Source: Rheinheimera aquimaris (GTDB taxonomy: Bacteria > Pseudomonadota > Gammaproteobacteria > Enterobacterales > Alteromonadaceae). From it: 64,000 nt of DNA. Shown one piece after another: positions 38,268-47,067 of this stretch (its first letter is position 1; every line of letters starts with the position of its first letter). Both the position numbers and the translations under genes were made by a program. The notes under the pieces were generated by a model. The model made no database searches. It was not told the DNA's origin and worked only from the letters and a program-made list of their open reading frames with translations. The stretch is taken from the NCBI RefSeq assembly GCF_020531985.1, contig NZ_JAJAVQ010000001.1:868001-932000 (forward strand), given 5' to 3'.

Positions 38268-38660
38268 TCACACTTTTTTGTCGATTAGCAAGCCAATAGA
38301 CTGCCCCATTTCTTCCTGCAACCGTTTGATATCCTGAGCAACGCGCAGTAACTCTTCTGACGGGATCTGCTTTATCAGCTCTTCAGTCTTGTAATCATAC
38401 ACTCTGATTACTGACCGCCCTGACCCTTCATCTATAGAAAAGTTTAACGAACGCTGCTCCAGAGCCAATGCCTGATTAACTACATCCACCGCTTGTTGCA
38501 ACTGAGCTTTATCGGGCTCAGCCGCTTTTTCAGTTTCAGTAACAGGCGCCACCTCAGCACTACGAATCACCGGTTTTTCAACGGTCTCGCGTGCCACAGT
38601 GTCACGGTTAGGGGCCACTGGCGTTGGCAGCGAAGCACTACTTGCACTGATACTGCTCAT
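38268..38660 (-). CDS. flaG: Flagellar protein FlaG
   Basis: FlaG is a small cytosolic protein that limits filament length in several polar flagellates; its mechanism is unclear. The 130-residue product has a disordered Ser/Thr/Glu-rich N-terminal half and the conserved C-terminal region LNFSIDEGSGRSVIRVYDYKTEELIKQIPSEELLRV (about 73-108). First gene of a flaG-fliD-fliS-fliT-like operon. Its start follows a GGAGG ribosome-binding site close to the sigma-28 promoter. Confidence 0.93.
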   Translation of the reverse strand: MSSISASSASLPTPVAPNRDTVARETVEKPVIRSAEVAPVTETEKAAEPDKAQLQQAVDVVNQALALEQRSLNFSIDEGSGRSVIRVYDYKTEELIKQIPSEELLRVAQDIKRLQEEMGQSIGLLIDKKV

Positions 38661-38672
38661 ACAACACCTCCT

Positions 38673-38699
38673 TTATCGGAACGCGTGATGGAAACTTTA
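38673..38699 (-). promoter_or_regulatory. Sigma-28 promoter of flaG-fliD-fliS
   Basis: Minus strand shows TAAAGTTT, 11 bases, TCCGATAA, a one-base deviation from the FliA consensus with correct spacing. The -10 box ends only 13 bases before the flaG start codon, so the leader is very short. A 9-bp inverted repeat (arms 38686-38694 and 38707-38715) overlaps the -35 box. Confidence 0.85.
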
Positions 38700-38729
38700 A
38701 CAAAAATTTCCATCACAGCGTTAACGATT

Positions 38730-39560
38730 TTAGCCCAATAACGACAGCGCTGCCTGAGGCCGCTGGTTTGCCTGAGCTAATACTGTGGTACTGGTTTGTT
38801 GCAGGATCTGCTGGCGGGTCAGCTCGGCAGTTTCTTTAGCAAAGTCAGTATCACGTACACGGCTGCGTGCAGCAGACACGTTTTCAGAGATATTGGTTAA
38901 GTTACGGATAGTAGCCTGGAAGCGGTTTTGAGTCGCACCCAGCTCAGCACGGGCTGAATCGATGGTCTTAATCGCCGCATCGATATTGGTCAGAGCAGTA
39001 GCTGCTGCTGTAGCTGTTGACACGCTCAGCGTATTTAAGCCCAGGCCAGAAGTACCATAGCCACCACCGTTTTTCAGCGCAACGCCGATATTCTGCTGAG
39101 TACCAGAGTTAGCACCAACCAGGAAAGTAGCTGACAGGTCACCTTTTAGCAGGAACTGGGTACCGAACTGAGTAGTCTGAGCGATACGGCTCATCTCAGC
39201 TTTTAACTGAGTGACTTCTTCGTTCAGTGCAGTACGGTCTGCTGTAGTATTAATACCATTCTGAGCCTGGATTGCCAGAGTACGGATACGTTGTAACGCG
39301 TTGGTTACCTCGTCCATCGCACCTTCAGCAACCTGTGCCAGAGAGATACCATCGTTGGCATTGCGCGCCGCCTGATCCAAGCCGTTAATCTGGCTGGTTA
39401 AACGGTTAGAGATTTGTAAGCCGGCAGCATCGTCTGCAGCGCTGTTGATCCGGAAACCTGAAGACAAGCGCTTGAACGAAGTATCCAGGTTATTACCAGA
39501 GTTAAATAACTGGCGCTGAGCATTCAGCGACGAGGTATTGGTATTTACATATAAAGCCAT
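38730..39560 (-). CDS. Flagellin
   Basis: This is a 276-residue filament subunit with the standard ends: [41 protein letters not shown] (about 33-53) and the C-terminal [20 protein letters not shown]. The variable middle is short (about 100 residues), as usual for polar flagellins. It differs from the two near-identical copies at 40730 and 41763 at several positions (NNLDTSFKRL, DEVTNALQRI, ATAAATALTN). A strong sigma-28 promoter lies about 100 bases upstream and AAGGAG precedes the ATG. It is the flagellin closest to flaG-fliD. Confidence 0.95.
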   Translation of the reverse strand: MALYVNTNTSSLNAQRQLFNSGNNLDTSFKRLSSGFRINSAADDAAGLQISNRLTSQINGLDQAARNANDGISLAQVAEGAMDEVTNALQRIRTLAIQAQNGINTTADRTALNEEVTQLKAEMSRIAQTTQFGTQFLLKGDLSATFLVGANSGTQQNIGVALKNGGGYGTSGLGLNTLSVSTATAAATALTNIDAAIKTIDSARAELGATQNRFQATIRNLTNISENVSAARSRVRDTDFAKETAELTRQQILQQTSTTVLAQANQRPQAALSLLG

Positions 39561-39631
39561 GAGTCACTCCTTAGTCGTCGGTAGCTTTGCCACGTTCAAC
39601 TGATATTAAACAACGGTTATCCCGTGAATTG

Positions 39632-39652
39632 AGCCAAGCTGCAACTTGGCTT
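39632..39652 (-). promoter_or_regulatory. 5' UTR stem-loop of the flagellin mRNA
   Basis: AGCCAAG and its complement around a TGC centre form an 8-bp hairpin between the sigma-28 promoter and the flagellin start. It may stabilise the leader. Function is inferred. Confidence 0.4.
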
Positions 39653-39659
39653 AACTAGG

Positions 39660-39686
39660 TTATCGACCGCTACCTTAAGAGCTTTA
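39660..39686 (-). promoter_or_regulatory. Sigma-28 promoter of flagellin 38730-39560
   Basis: Minus strand reads TAAAG, 14 bases, GTCGATAA, matching FliA -35 and -10 boxes with correct spacing and one change in the -10. It implies a leader of about 90 bases. Confidence 0.85.
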
Positions 39687-39768
39687 GACTTTTTTTAATT
39701 TTTTAATTTTTTAAAAATCAACCACTTAACAAAAACATTGAAAATTAATTCAAAATAATTGCGTTAAA

Positions 39769-40596
39769 CTACCCACTTAATACAAAAATTGCCGCCTGTG
39801 GCCTCTGATTAGCCTGTGCCAACACCGTGGTGCTGGTTTGCTGCAGAATTTGTGTTCGCGTAAGCTCTGTTGTTTCTTTGGCATAATCAGTGTCACGTAT
39901 CCGCCCTCTTGATGCGGAAACGTTTTCAGTCACATTGCCTAAATTCCGCAGTGTACTAAACAAAGCGTTTTGCATTGCACCAAGCTCAGTTCTGCCTTCA
40001 TCAGTCAGTTTTATCGCACTATCAATAGCCGCCAGCGTTTGTTCACTGGTGTCTTGCCCAAGCAAAATCCCATCCAGTGACAAGCCTGTGCTGTCGGTAG
40101 TAAAGCGTCTGTCCAGAGTCACCGGCGTATATTGCTGTGCATTGGCACCGGTTTGAAACTGCAAAGTCCCTAAAGAGCCGTCCAGCAAAGTCTTGCCATT
40201 AAATTCGGTGTTTATCGCAATCCTGTTAATAAGCTCGGTCATCTGATCAAACTCAGATTGCAAAGCTGCAATGTCCTGCTCGTTATTAATGCCGTTCTCA
40301 GACTGAATAGTCAGTACCCGCATACGTTGTAATGCGGTAAAGATTTCATCCATACCGCCCTCAGCTACCTGAGTTAAAGAGATAGCGTCATTTGCATTGC
40401 GCCTGGCTTGCTCCAAGCCTTCCACCTGGCTGGTTAGCCTGTGCGTGATTACAAGGCCCGCAGCATCGTCGGCCGCGCGGTTAATGCGAAAACCTGATGC
40501 CAGCCTCTCGGTTGTAGTACCCAACCCGGCACTGGCGTTCTCAAGCATACGCTGCGACGACAACGACGAACCATTAGTGTTCACCACTATAGCCAT
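39769..40596 (-). CDS. Diverged flagellin paralogue
   Basis: This 275-residue flagellin lies inside the tandem array but is clearly different from its neighbours: MAIVVNTNGSSLSSQRMLEN start, [24 protein letters not shown] in place of ...[17 protein letters not shown], and a different middle (VTLDRRFTTDSTGLSLDGIL). The C-terminal RGRIRDTDYAKETTELTRTQ is intact. The ending AAIFVLSG differs from the usual AALSLL. No good sigma-28 promoter is seen upstream, only a degenerate one, so it is probably expressed differently from the other three. A minor flagellin is the best guess. Confidence 0.92.
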   Translation of the reverse strand: MAIVVNTNGSSLSSQRMLENASAGLGTTTERLASGFRINRAADDAAGLVITHRLTSQVEGLEQARRNANDAISLTQVAEGGMDEIFTALQRMRVLTIQSENGINNEQDIAALQSEFDQMTELINRIAINTEFNGKTLLDGSLGTLQFQTGANAQQYTPVTLDRRFTTDSTGLSLDGILLGQDTSEQTLAAIDSAIKLTDEGRTELGAMQNALFSTLRNLGNVTENVSASRGRIRDTDYAKETTELTRTQILQQTSTTVLAQANQRPQAAIFVLSG

Positions 40597-40673
40597 AAGT
40601 CTGTCTTCCTGTTTGCTCAGCTGCCGGCGACAAAAATACCGCCGCCTTTACAGCGTAAACAATTACATCAGCC

Positions 40674-40707
40674 CCCGGACTGGCCAGCTGTTGCTGGCTT
40701 CGCCGGG
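40674..40707 (-). other. Stem-loop downstream of a flagellin gene
   Basis: GCCAGC and GCTGGC form a 6-bp stem around TGTT, flanked by CCCGG and CCGGG that extend it. It lies 23-56 bases beyond the flagellin stop at 40730. No T-run follows on the minus strand, so it is not a clear intrinsic terminator. It may protect the mRNA 3' end. Confidence 0.35.
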
Positions 40708-40729
40708 TGATACTTTACTGATTGCCTTA

Positions 40730-41560
40730 TTATTGCAGCAGACTCAACGCCGCCTGTGGCCGCTGGTTAGCCTGTGCCAGCACTGTGGTACTGGTTTGCT
40801 GCAGGATCTGTGTCCGGGTCAACTCTGCCGTTTCTTTGGCAAAGTCAGTGTCACGGATACGGCTACGCGCACCTGATACGTTCTCAGAGATGTTAGTTAA
40901 GTTGCGGATCGTCGCCTGGAACCGGTTCTGAGTCGCACCTAATTCGGCACGGGCACTGTCGATGGTTTTAATCGCTGTATCCAGATTGGCTAAGGCTGTC
41001 GCTGCATTGGCAAAAGTTGATACGCTCAGCGTATTCAGGTTCAGGCCTGATATACCGTAACCACCGCTGTTTTTCAGCGCTACAGTAATATTCTGCTGCG
41101 CACCGGCATTAGCCCCCACCAGGAACGTAGCGGATAAATCACCTTTTAGCAGGAACTGCGTACCAAACTGAGTGGTTTGCGCAATACGGCTGATTTCTGC
41201 TTTTAACTGCGTCACTTCTTCATTCAGCGCATTACGGTCAGCCGAGGTATTAATACCGTTTTGTGACTGAATGGCCAGTGTACGGATACGTTGCAGCGAA
41301 CTGGTAATTTCATCCATCGCGCCTTCTGCTACCTGCGCCAGTGAAATACCGTCGTTTGCGTTGCGGGCTGCCTGATCCAAGCCATTAATCTGGCTGGTTA
41401 AGCGGTTAGATATTTGTAAGCCGGCCGCATCATCAGCTGCACTGTTGATACGAAAACCAGAAGATAAGCGTTTAAATGCCACATCCAGTGAATTACCTGA
41501 ATTGAACAGCTGACGCTGGGCGTTTAATGAAGATGTATTGGTATTGACATAAAGTGCCAT
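40730..41560 (-). CDS. Flagellin (near-duplicate of 41763-42596)
   Basis: This 276-residue flagellin is nearly identical to the next gene upstream, with differences mainly in [13 protein letters not shown] versus NITVSLINTGGYG, ENVSG versus ENVAG and the last residue. Ends are canonical ([41 protein letters not shown]). A sigma-28 promoter with an exact TAAAGTTT -35 lies about 80 bases upstream and CAGGAG precedes the ATG. The pair is a recent tandem duplication or has been kept alike by gene conversion. Confidence 0.95.
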   Translation of the reverse strand: MALYVNTNTSSLNAQRQLFNSGNSLDVAFKRLSSGFRINSAADDAAGLQISNRLTSQINGLDQAARNANDGISLAQVAEGAMDEITSSLQRIRTLAIQSQNGINTSADRNALNEEVTQLKAEISRIAQTTQFGTQFLLKGDLSATFLVGANAGAQQNITVALKNSGGYGISGLNLNTLSVSTFANAATALANLDTAIKTIDSARAELGATQNRFQATIRNLTNISENVSGARSRIRDTDFAKETAELTRTQILQQTSTTVLAQANQRPQAALSLLQ

Positions 41561-41640
41561 GTTATTTCTCCTGTAACTAAATTAAAACACTGGCAGCAAT
41601 AGCCCATAAGACCATATAACTTTACTTCAGTGTCTATTAT

Positions 41641-41667
41641 GTATCGGAAAAATATATAAAAACTTTA
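41641..41667 (-). promoter_or_regulatory. Sigma-28 promoter of flagellin 40730-41560
   Basis: Minus strand shows TAAAGTTT, 11 bases, TCCGATAC: exact -35 box, two changes in the -10 box, correct spacing. Confidence 0.83.
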
Positions 41668-41714
41668 GATAAAATATATAAATAAGCACCTTAATAAAAT
41701 AAACCACAATAAAG

Positions 41715-41741
41715 CAAAAAAGCTGCAATTAAGCAGCTTTT
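41715..41741 (-). terminator. Intrinsic terminator of flagellin 41763-42596
   Basis: A 9-bp perfect stem (41718-41726 with 41733-41741, loop of 6) is followed on the minus strand by a T-run. It lies about 20 bases after the flagellin stop codon. Confidence 0.85.
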
Positions 41742-41762
41742 AAGATGGTTTCTAAACCGGAA

Positions 41763-42596
41763 TTAGCCTTGCAGTAAGCTCAGTGCTGCCTGTGGCCGCT
41801 GGTTAGCCTGCGCCAGCACTGTGGTACTGGTTTGCTGCAGGATCTGTGTCCGGGTCAGCTCTGCCGTTTCTTTGGCAAAGTCAGTGTCACGGATACGGCT
41901 ACGGGCACCGGCAACATTCTCAGAGATGTTGGTTAAGTTGCGGATGGTCGCCTGGAACCGGTTCTGAGTCGCACCTAATTCGGCACGGGCACTGTCGATG
42001 GTTTTAATCGCAGTATCCAGATTGGCCAAGGCTGTCGCAGCATTGGCAAAAGTTGATACGCTCAGCGTATTCAGGTTCAGGCCTGATATGCCGTAACCGC
42101 CAGTGTTTATCAGTGACACTGTGATATTTTGCTGCGCACCGGCATTAGCCCCCACCAGGAACGTAGCGGATAAATCACCTTTTAGCAGGAACTGCGTACC
42201 AAACTGAGTGGTTTGCGCAATACGGCTGATTTCTGCTTTTAACTGCGTCACTTCTTCGTTCAGCGCATTACGGTCAGCCGAGGTATTAATACCGTTTTGT
42301 GACTGAATGGCCAGTGTACGGATACGTTGCAGCGAACTGGTAATTTCATCCATCGCGCCTTCTGCTACCTGCGCCAGTGAAATACCGTCGTTTGCGTTGC
42401 GGGCAGCCTGATCCAAGCCATTAATCTGGCTGGTTAAGCGGTTAGATATTTGTAAGCCGGCAGCATCATCAGCTGCACTGTTGATACGAAAACCAGAAGA
42501 TAAGCGTTTAAATGCCACATCCAGTGAATTACCTGAATTGAACAGCTGACGCTGGGCATTTAATGAAGATGTATTGGTATTTACGTATAAAGCCAT
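41763..42596 (-). CDS. Flagellin (near-duplicate of 40730-41560)
   Basis: This is a 277-residue flagellin with canonical ends. It shares with the gene at 40730-41560 essentially the whole first 160 residues and the C-terminal 80. It is the first of the four tandem flagellins in direction of transcription. It has its own sigma-28 promoter, a 5' UTR hairpin, a GGGAGC ribosome-binding site and an intrinsic terminator, so each flagellin is monocistronic. Confidence 0.95.
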   Translation of the reverse strand: MALYVNTNTSSLNAQRQLFNSGNSLDVAFKRLSSGFRINSAADDAAGLQISNRLTSQINGLDQAARNANDGISLAQVAEGAMDEITSSLQRIRTLAIQSQNGINTSADRNALNEEVTQLKAEISRIAQTTQFGTQFLLKGDLSATFLVGANAGAQQNITVSLINTGGYGISGLNLNTLSVSTFANAATALANLDTAIKTIDSARAELGATQNRFQATIRNLTNISENVAGARSRIRDTDFAKETAELTRTQILQQTSTTVLAQANQRPQAALSLLQG

Positions 42597-42628
42597 GATG
42601 TTGCTCCCGCCTAAAATTAGACCTTTAA

Positions 42629-42658
42629 AAACAACAGCTTGTTTTTTTACTGTTGTTT
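42629..42658 (-). promoter_or_regulatory. 5' UTR stem-loop of flagellin mRNA
   Basis: A 9-bp inverted repeat (42629-42637 with 42650-42658, loop of 12 rich in T) lies in the leader between the sigma-28 promoter and the start codon. It could affect stability or translation. Inferred. Confidence 0.4.
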
Positions 42659-42673
42659 ATTGCTGATACTTAT

Positions 42674-42700
42674 TTATCGGTGGGAGACAAAAAAACTTGA
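42674..42700 (-). promoter_or_regulatory. Sigma-28 promoter of flagellin 41763-42596
   Basis: Minus strand shows TCAAGTTT, 11 bases, ACCGATAA: one change in each box relative to the FliA consensus, correct spacing. Confidence 0.85.
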
Positions 42701-42754
42701 GATTTTTTTTAAAAAAAGTTTGTTTCAGCTAAAAATACCTTGGAACAGGCGTTA

Positions 42755-43990
42755 TTAGCGTAAATAGTCAAAAAGGCTTACGCCTGACACTTTGGTAAAA
42801 GTCGCTGAAATAGCTTCCAGTGCTATTTCCTGTTTAGTGATCTCAGTAATCGCTGCGGCGTAATCCACTTCCGATAAATCCGCGCGGTAAGCTTTGTTAT
42901 TAATCGTTAAATCTTCATTGGTACCAAATACACTATCGAGCACATTCACCCGACCACCTATCGCTGACAGAGTGCTGTCAATATTGCTGCTGGCGTTGTC
43001 TATCTGCGTCAGCACATCGTTTACTGCTTCGTTAAAAGCGCTGCCTGAGATATTTGGATTGTCCAGTGCCGTGATAAAATCGCCGATAGTCGTCAGCATG
43101 TTTTTCTTCTGCGGCGGTTGCAGCGTAAAGTCAACCTGCCCTGGCACGGCAGCAGCGCCACTGATGGTAATACCCAAGCCAGCAAAAGAGATTGGCTGAT
43201 CTGGCGTAAAAGTGCCGGTAACCGGTGGGGTCAGCGCCACGCCATCGCGCAAAATTTCATAGTTAGACGGCGCCGTCAGCACCACATTATACTGGTTGGT
43301 TGCTGCCGGTAAGCCGTCAAAATTATTACGATAAAACGCATCAAACTGACTTTGATCTGACATGGTGATCGTAGCAGCAGTAGCACCGCCGGCAGACACA
43401 ACCGGCGTTGACGGTTTAAAGCGTGCATTGACATCTTCAAACACCTTTTTACCACTGTCATTACCCGGCATGGCAATGGTTGGCGAAATTTGTAGCGCTT
43501 TCTGGCCATCATCGCCCTGGAAGAAATAACTGTTTGACGCCTGATCATAAGCAAAAGCCGGGGTTTTATCCTGAAAGCCGGAAAAGATGTAACCACCTTC
43601 AGAGTTACGGGTGTTCATTAAGTCGAATAGTTCAACCTGAATATTCTTCAGCTCTTCTGACAAAGCATTACGCTCAGCAACGGTATAGGTTCCGTTACCC
43701 GAGGCGATAGCAAGCGTTTTAACCCGGTCCATAGACGTGCGCATATTTGTCAGCACGGTTTCTTCCAGCGCCAGATTGTTTTTTAACAACACACTGTTGT
43801 TTTGGAACTGTGATACCTGCTCTAGGTTCTGATCCAGCCCAAGCACTTTGGCAGACGACGCCGGATCATCCGCTGGTGTTAAAATTCGGGTCTGTTTGGT
43901 CAATTGATCCTGCGCCCGGTTCATTTTCTGCTGGGTATTTAAAATGCCATCCAGACCAGCATTAAATTTCATATTAAAAGATAAGCGCAT
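42755..43990 (-). CDS. flgL: Hook-filament junction protein FlgL
   Basis: FlgL (HAP3) joins the hook-side FlgK layer to the filament. The 411-residue protein has flagellin-like coiled ends: NMKFNAGLDGILNTQQKMNRAQDQLTKQTRILTPADDPAS near the start and ALEAISATFTKVSGVSLFDYLR at the end. The variable middle domain is Ala/Thr/Pro-rich. It follows flgK by 2 bases. About 400 residues fits FlgL of polar flagellates, longer than the enterobacterial 317. Confidence 0.95.
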   Translation of the reverse strand: MRLSFNMKFNAGLDGILNTQQKMNRAQDQLTKQTRILTPADDPASSAKVLGLDQNLEQVSQFQNNSVLLKNNLALEETVLTNMRTSMDRVKTLAIASGNGTYTVAERNALSEELKNIQVELFDLMNTRNSEGGYIFSGFQDKTPAFAYDQASNSYFFQGDDGQKALQISPTIAMPGNDSGKKVFEDVNARFKPSTPVVSAGGATAATITMSDQSQFDAFYRNNFDGLPAATNQYNVVLTAPSNYEILRDGVALTPPVTGTFTPDQPISFAGLGITISGAAAVPGQVDFTLQPPQKKNMLTTIGDFITALDNPNISGSAFNEAVNDVLTQIDNASSNIDSTLSAIGGRVNVLDSVFGTNEDLTINNKAYRADLSEVDYAAAITEITKQEIALEAISATFTKVSGVSLFDYLR

Positions 43991-43992
43991 AA

Positions 43993-46011
43993 TTACCTCG
44001 CTGCTGCTAGCAGGGTGTCAAATATGGTTTGTGACGTGGAAATGATCCGCGCCGCCGCCGCATAAGTTTGCTGAAAACGCACTAAATTAGAGGCTTCTTC
44101 GTCCAGGCTCACGCCGGAAAGCGACTCATACCAGGCAGTAGTTTGCGCCAACAAAGCACCGGTTGCCGCTTCGCTGTTACGGCCCTGGCTAGTGCGTTCA
44201 CCAATTAAACTCACCATCTGAGCATAAGACTGGTTAAAATTAACGGAGTTCGTGCCTGTTGGCGAAGACAGCGGGTTAAGCCGTGTAGTCTGCTCAGTTT
44301 GAATCGCTGACAATGCCAGACCATTACGGTTGTCGTTAAAGCCACCGTCATTAAAACTGATGGTAAAAGTATCGCCTACATTTGGTACACCTGATACCGA
44401 AAAGTCAAAACCGACATCAACCCCAGCCTGGGCGAAAATATCCTGATACTGGCCTGATGGATACGTTGATGTGGCGACTGGATTGCCAAGATTATCAACA
44501 ATCTCAAAGCTATTGCCTCCGACATACGTCATAGTCCAGGGGCCATTAATTAAACCCGACGGTGTATCAAAGCCATAAGCAGGTAAAGTTGCCGGTGTAG
44601 TATCTGTTACTGTCAAATCCGAAATTTGGGCATTACCAATATTATTAACAGTAAACTCGGTTCTTACCGGTGCGGCCAGTGCTATATCTTCCGGCCGCGT
44701 AGTGGCCATCTGCACAGTACGTGATGCTGTGCTCAGAGGTTTCAGTTCAAACTGATCACCTACCGCCAGGCCAGCGGACAGCGTGATTTCCAAGCCATAT
44801 AAATCACCACCGGCATCAGCAGAATTGATTGTGGCCGGATACCCCCCGACTGCCACGACCTTATCAGAACCGGCAACGACTTTGCCTGCCGAATCCAGCG
44901 CCTGGATCCTGACACCGCCGGCTTCAACAGTTAATAAAAAATCATTCGGCGGTAAACTGCCGCCCTGGCCGGGTTCAATCGTTACATCTACATTACCGGT
45001 ACCGGTATTATCGGATAACGCGAAGCCAGAACTGACTGGCAGGGTAAATAAATTACCGCCAATTTTACCGTTCAAATCCATACCCAGGCGATTTTGCGTG
45101 TTTAGCGCATCCGTCATTGATAGCGCCAACTGCCCTAACCGGTTTTGCGTTGGCACAAGTATTTCTTCGCGAAACGACAGCAGGCCACCAATTTTGCCGC
45201 CGACCAAGTCGATATCAATATCGCGCTCTACACTACTACGGCTGGAAAGCTGCAGTTTCAACTCTCGCTCTGCCGGATCAGGGTCACCACGTAAAGCCAT
45301 CAGACTGAAATCGCCACGCTCGACGACCAGAGACTGACCAGTGGCAAGGAAAACTAATTTTTCACCATTGTCGGCATCCAGCGTGCGTATATCGACCATT
45401 TCGGAAAGATTTTTAATGGCCAGATCCCGCTTATCCAGCAAATCTAACGGCACAGGCCGGCTGGCACCAGTACCAAAAGAGGCTATCTCAATATTCAGAT
45501 CCGCTATTTGCTTGATGTATGCATTGGCTTCGCCGGTATAGATATCCAGTTGCTGATTGACAAAGTTATCCTGGTCCAACACCAGACTGGACAAGGTATT
45601 AAACTTATCAAGTAATGCCTGAGAGCTGCCAATGATTAGCTGACGATTGGCAACTGTTGCAGGTTCGTTGTTCGCAATCTGAAACTGCTTGAACAAATCG
45701 TTAATCCCCGTAGCAATACTATTGGCGGGGTTAGAAAACAGTGCATCGACGCGGTTGGCTTCAGTCACATACTGCTGGGCAAAATTGTAATTAGACGTAT
45801 CGCGGCGTAATTGCTTCTGTGTAAATTCACTGACCAGACGTTCAGTCGTACCTTTGCCGACACCTAAACCCAGAATCTGTGATTCAAACTCAGTGCGCTG
45901 ACGCGTATAGCCTTCAGTATTAATATTGGCAATATTATTACTGGTGGTATTGAGCAAAGTAGTGTTTGCCAGTATGGCTGAAGTACCAATTCTGAGTAAA
46001 TTATCTGACAT
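43993..46011 (-). CDS. flgK: Hook-filament junction protein FlgK
   Basis: FlgK (HAP1) is the first hook-filament junction layer. The 672-residue protein has the rod/hook-type N-terminal motif ANTTLLNTTSNNIANINTEGYTRQ (about 15-38) and the C-terminal SGVSLDEEASNLVRFQQTYAAAARIISTSQTIFDTLL. A large variable region lies between, which makes it longer than the E. coli protein (547). flgJ lies 41 bases upstream with no promoter visible in the gap, so flgK and flgL are probably read from the flgF operon. Confidence 0.95.
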   Translation of the reverse strand: MSDNLLRIGTSAILANTTLLNTTSNNIANINTEGYTRQRTEFESQILGLGVGKGTTERLVSEFTQKQLRRDTSNYNFAQQYVTEANRVDALFSNPANSIATGINDLFKQFQIANNEPATVANRQLIIGSSQALLDKFNTLSSLVLDQDNFVNQQLDIYTGEANAYIKQIADLNIEIASFGTGASRPVPLDLLDKRDLAIKNLSEMVDIRTLDADNGEKLVFLATGQSLVVERGDFSLMALRGDPDPAERELKLQLSSRSSVERDIDIDLVGGKIGGLLSFREEILVPTQNRLGQLALSMTDALNTQNRLGMDLNGKIGGNLFTLPVSSGFALSDNTGTGNVDVTIEPGQGGSLPPNDFLLTVEAGGVRIQALDSAGKVVAGSDKVVAVGGYPATINSADAGGDLYGLEITLSAGLAVGDQFELKPLSTASRTVQMATTRPEDIALAAPVRTEFTVNNIGNAQISDLTVTDTTPATLPAYGFDTPSGLINGPWTMTYVGGNSFEIVDNLGNPVATSTYPSGQYQDIFAQAGVDVGFDFSVSGVPNVGDTFTISFNDGGFNDNRNGLALSAIQTEQTTRLNPLSSPTGTNSVNFNQSYAQMVSLIGERTSQGRNSEAATGALLAQTTAWYESLSGVSLDEEASNLVRFQQTYAAAARIISTSQTIFDTLLAAAR

Positions 46012-46052
46012 TGCTCTCTCCGTTAACGCCGGTCACTGCGTTACTTAGGCTT

Positions 46053-47066
46053 TTATTCGGCTGCATGGGTTATTTCTTTAGTGTCGCTATCATCGCTGCG
46101 GGCGTTTTGCAAAGCAGGGCTTTGATATACCGCCATAATTTTTTGTGCATAAGCGGGGTCTGTCGCATAGCCTGCCGCCTGTAATTGTTCAAAATACGCT
46201 TTGGTATCCGCACTGGCGTTAACCGCTTCCTGATAACGCGGATTCTGTTTAATAAAATTCACATAATCCTGCAGACTATGTTCTGCTGAACTGTAGGCGC
46301 GGAATCTGGCCTGCTCTTTTTTGGCAATACCACCGCGGTATTCCAGCGTATCCACTACTGCAGTATCACCTTGCCAGCCGTTGTTAGCTTTGATGCCAAA
46401 CAGATTAAAGCTGTTATTGCCCTGATTATTCTTGATCATCCTTTGCCCCCAGCCTGTTTCAAGTGCAGCCTGAGCCACCAGCGCCAGAGGGTCGAGCCCC
46501 AGCGCTTTAGCAGTTTGCCTTGCAGCTGGCAGCAGGTTTTTAACAAAGTCGGCTGGGCTATCAACCTTCCATTCTGGTTGGGTTTGCTCGGTCTGAGAAC
46601 TCACCGGCTGCACAGTAGCAGGTGCTGTAAACCCGGTTTGCTGCAGAGGTTTGACTTGCACGGCTGGCAGAACAACGTTCGGCATCGTCAGTACTTTGTC
46701 AGTATTGTGCTGGGGTAATTTAAGCTCTGAGGGTGTTGCTCGGTCGGGCTTGATCCCCAATGCAGGGCTAAGTTGCTGTACCAGCAAGTCGGCCAAGCCT
46801 AAAGCACCGTTTTTTGATAGCTCAGTCGCCATCTGGCTGTCCTGCATATCGCGATAAAACTTAGTGGTCTGGCTGTTCATCATGCCATCCACTTCAAATG
46901 CCTCGTTGGCTTTGCGCATGCTGCCAAGCAACATACTGAAAAAAATTGACTCGAACTGCTCCGCAGCCTGGCGCAATGCACCCGCTTCATCTTTACCAGC
47001 CGCACTGCGAATTTGCTGCAGGCTGCCAATATCATGATACGAGATAGTGTTCGGTGTCGTGCTCAT
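46053..47066 (-). CDS. flgJ: Flagellar rod-cap and peptidoglycan hydrolase FlgJ
   Basis: FlgJ caps the growing rod and cuts peptidoglycan so the rod can pass. The 337-residue protein has both parts. The N-terminal rod-scaffold domain (about 20-105) carries AAEQFESIFFSMLLGSMRKA and ELSKNGALGLADLLVQQL. The C-terminal glucosaminidase-type domain (about 170-325) shows AALETGWGQRM, SFNLFGIKA and YAQKIMAVY. The catalytic glutamate is the E of ALETGWG. It is 1 base from flgI. Confidence 0.95.
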   Translation of the reverse strand: MSTTPNTISYHDIGSLQQIRSAAGKDEAGALRQAAEQFESIFFSMLLGSMRKANEAFEVDGMMNSQTTKFYRDMQDSQMATELSKNGALGLADLLVQQLSPALGIKPDRATPSELKLPQHNTDKVLTMPNVVLPAVQVKPLQQTGFTAPATVQPVSSQTEQTQPEWKVDSPADFVKNLLPAARQTAKALGLDPLALVAQAALETGWGQRMIKNNQGNNSFNLFGIKANNGWQGDTAVVDTLEYRGGIAKKEQARFRAYSSAEHSLQDYVNFIKQNPRYQEAVNASADTKAYFEQLQAAGYATDPAYAQKIMAVYQSPALQNARSDDSDTKEITHAAE

Positions 47067-47067
47067 G

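Noticed and set aside
40624-40651. Sigma-28 promoter for the diverged flagellin
   Set aside because: TAAAG is present at the right distance, but the -10 half (GTCGCCGG) has too few matches.
44783-45337. 184-codon open frame on the plus strand inside flgK
   Set aside because: Antisense shadow of a conserved gene, Ser/Pro/Arg-rich translation typical of the reverse frame, no ribosome-binding site and no recognisable domain.
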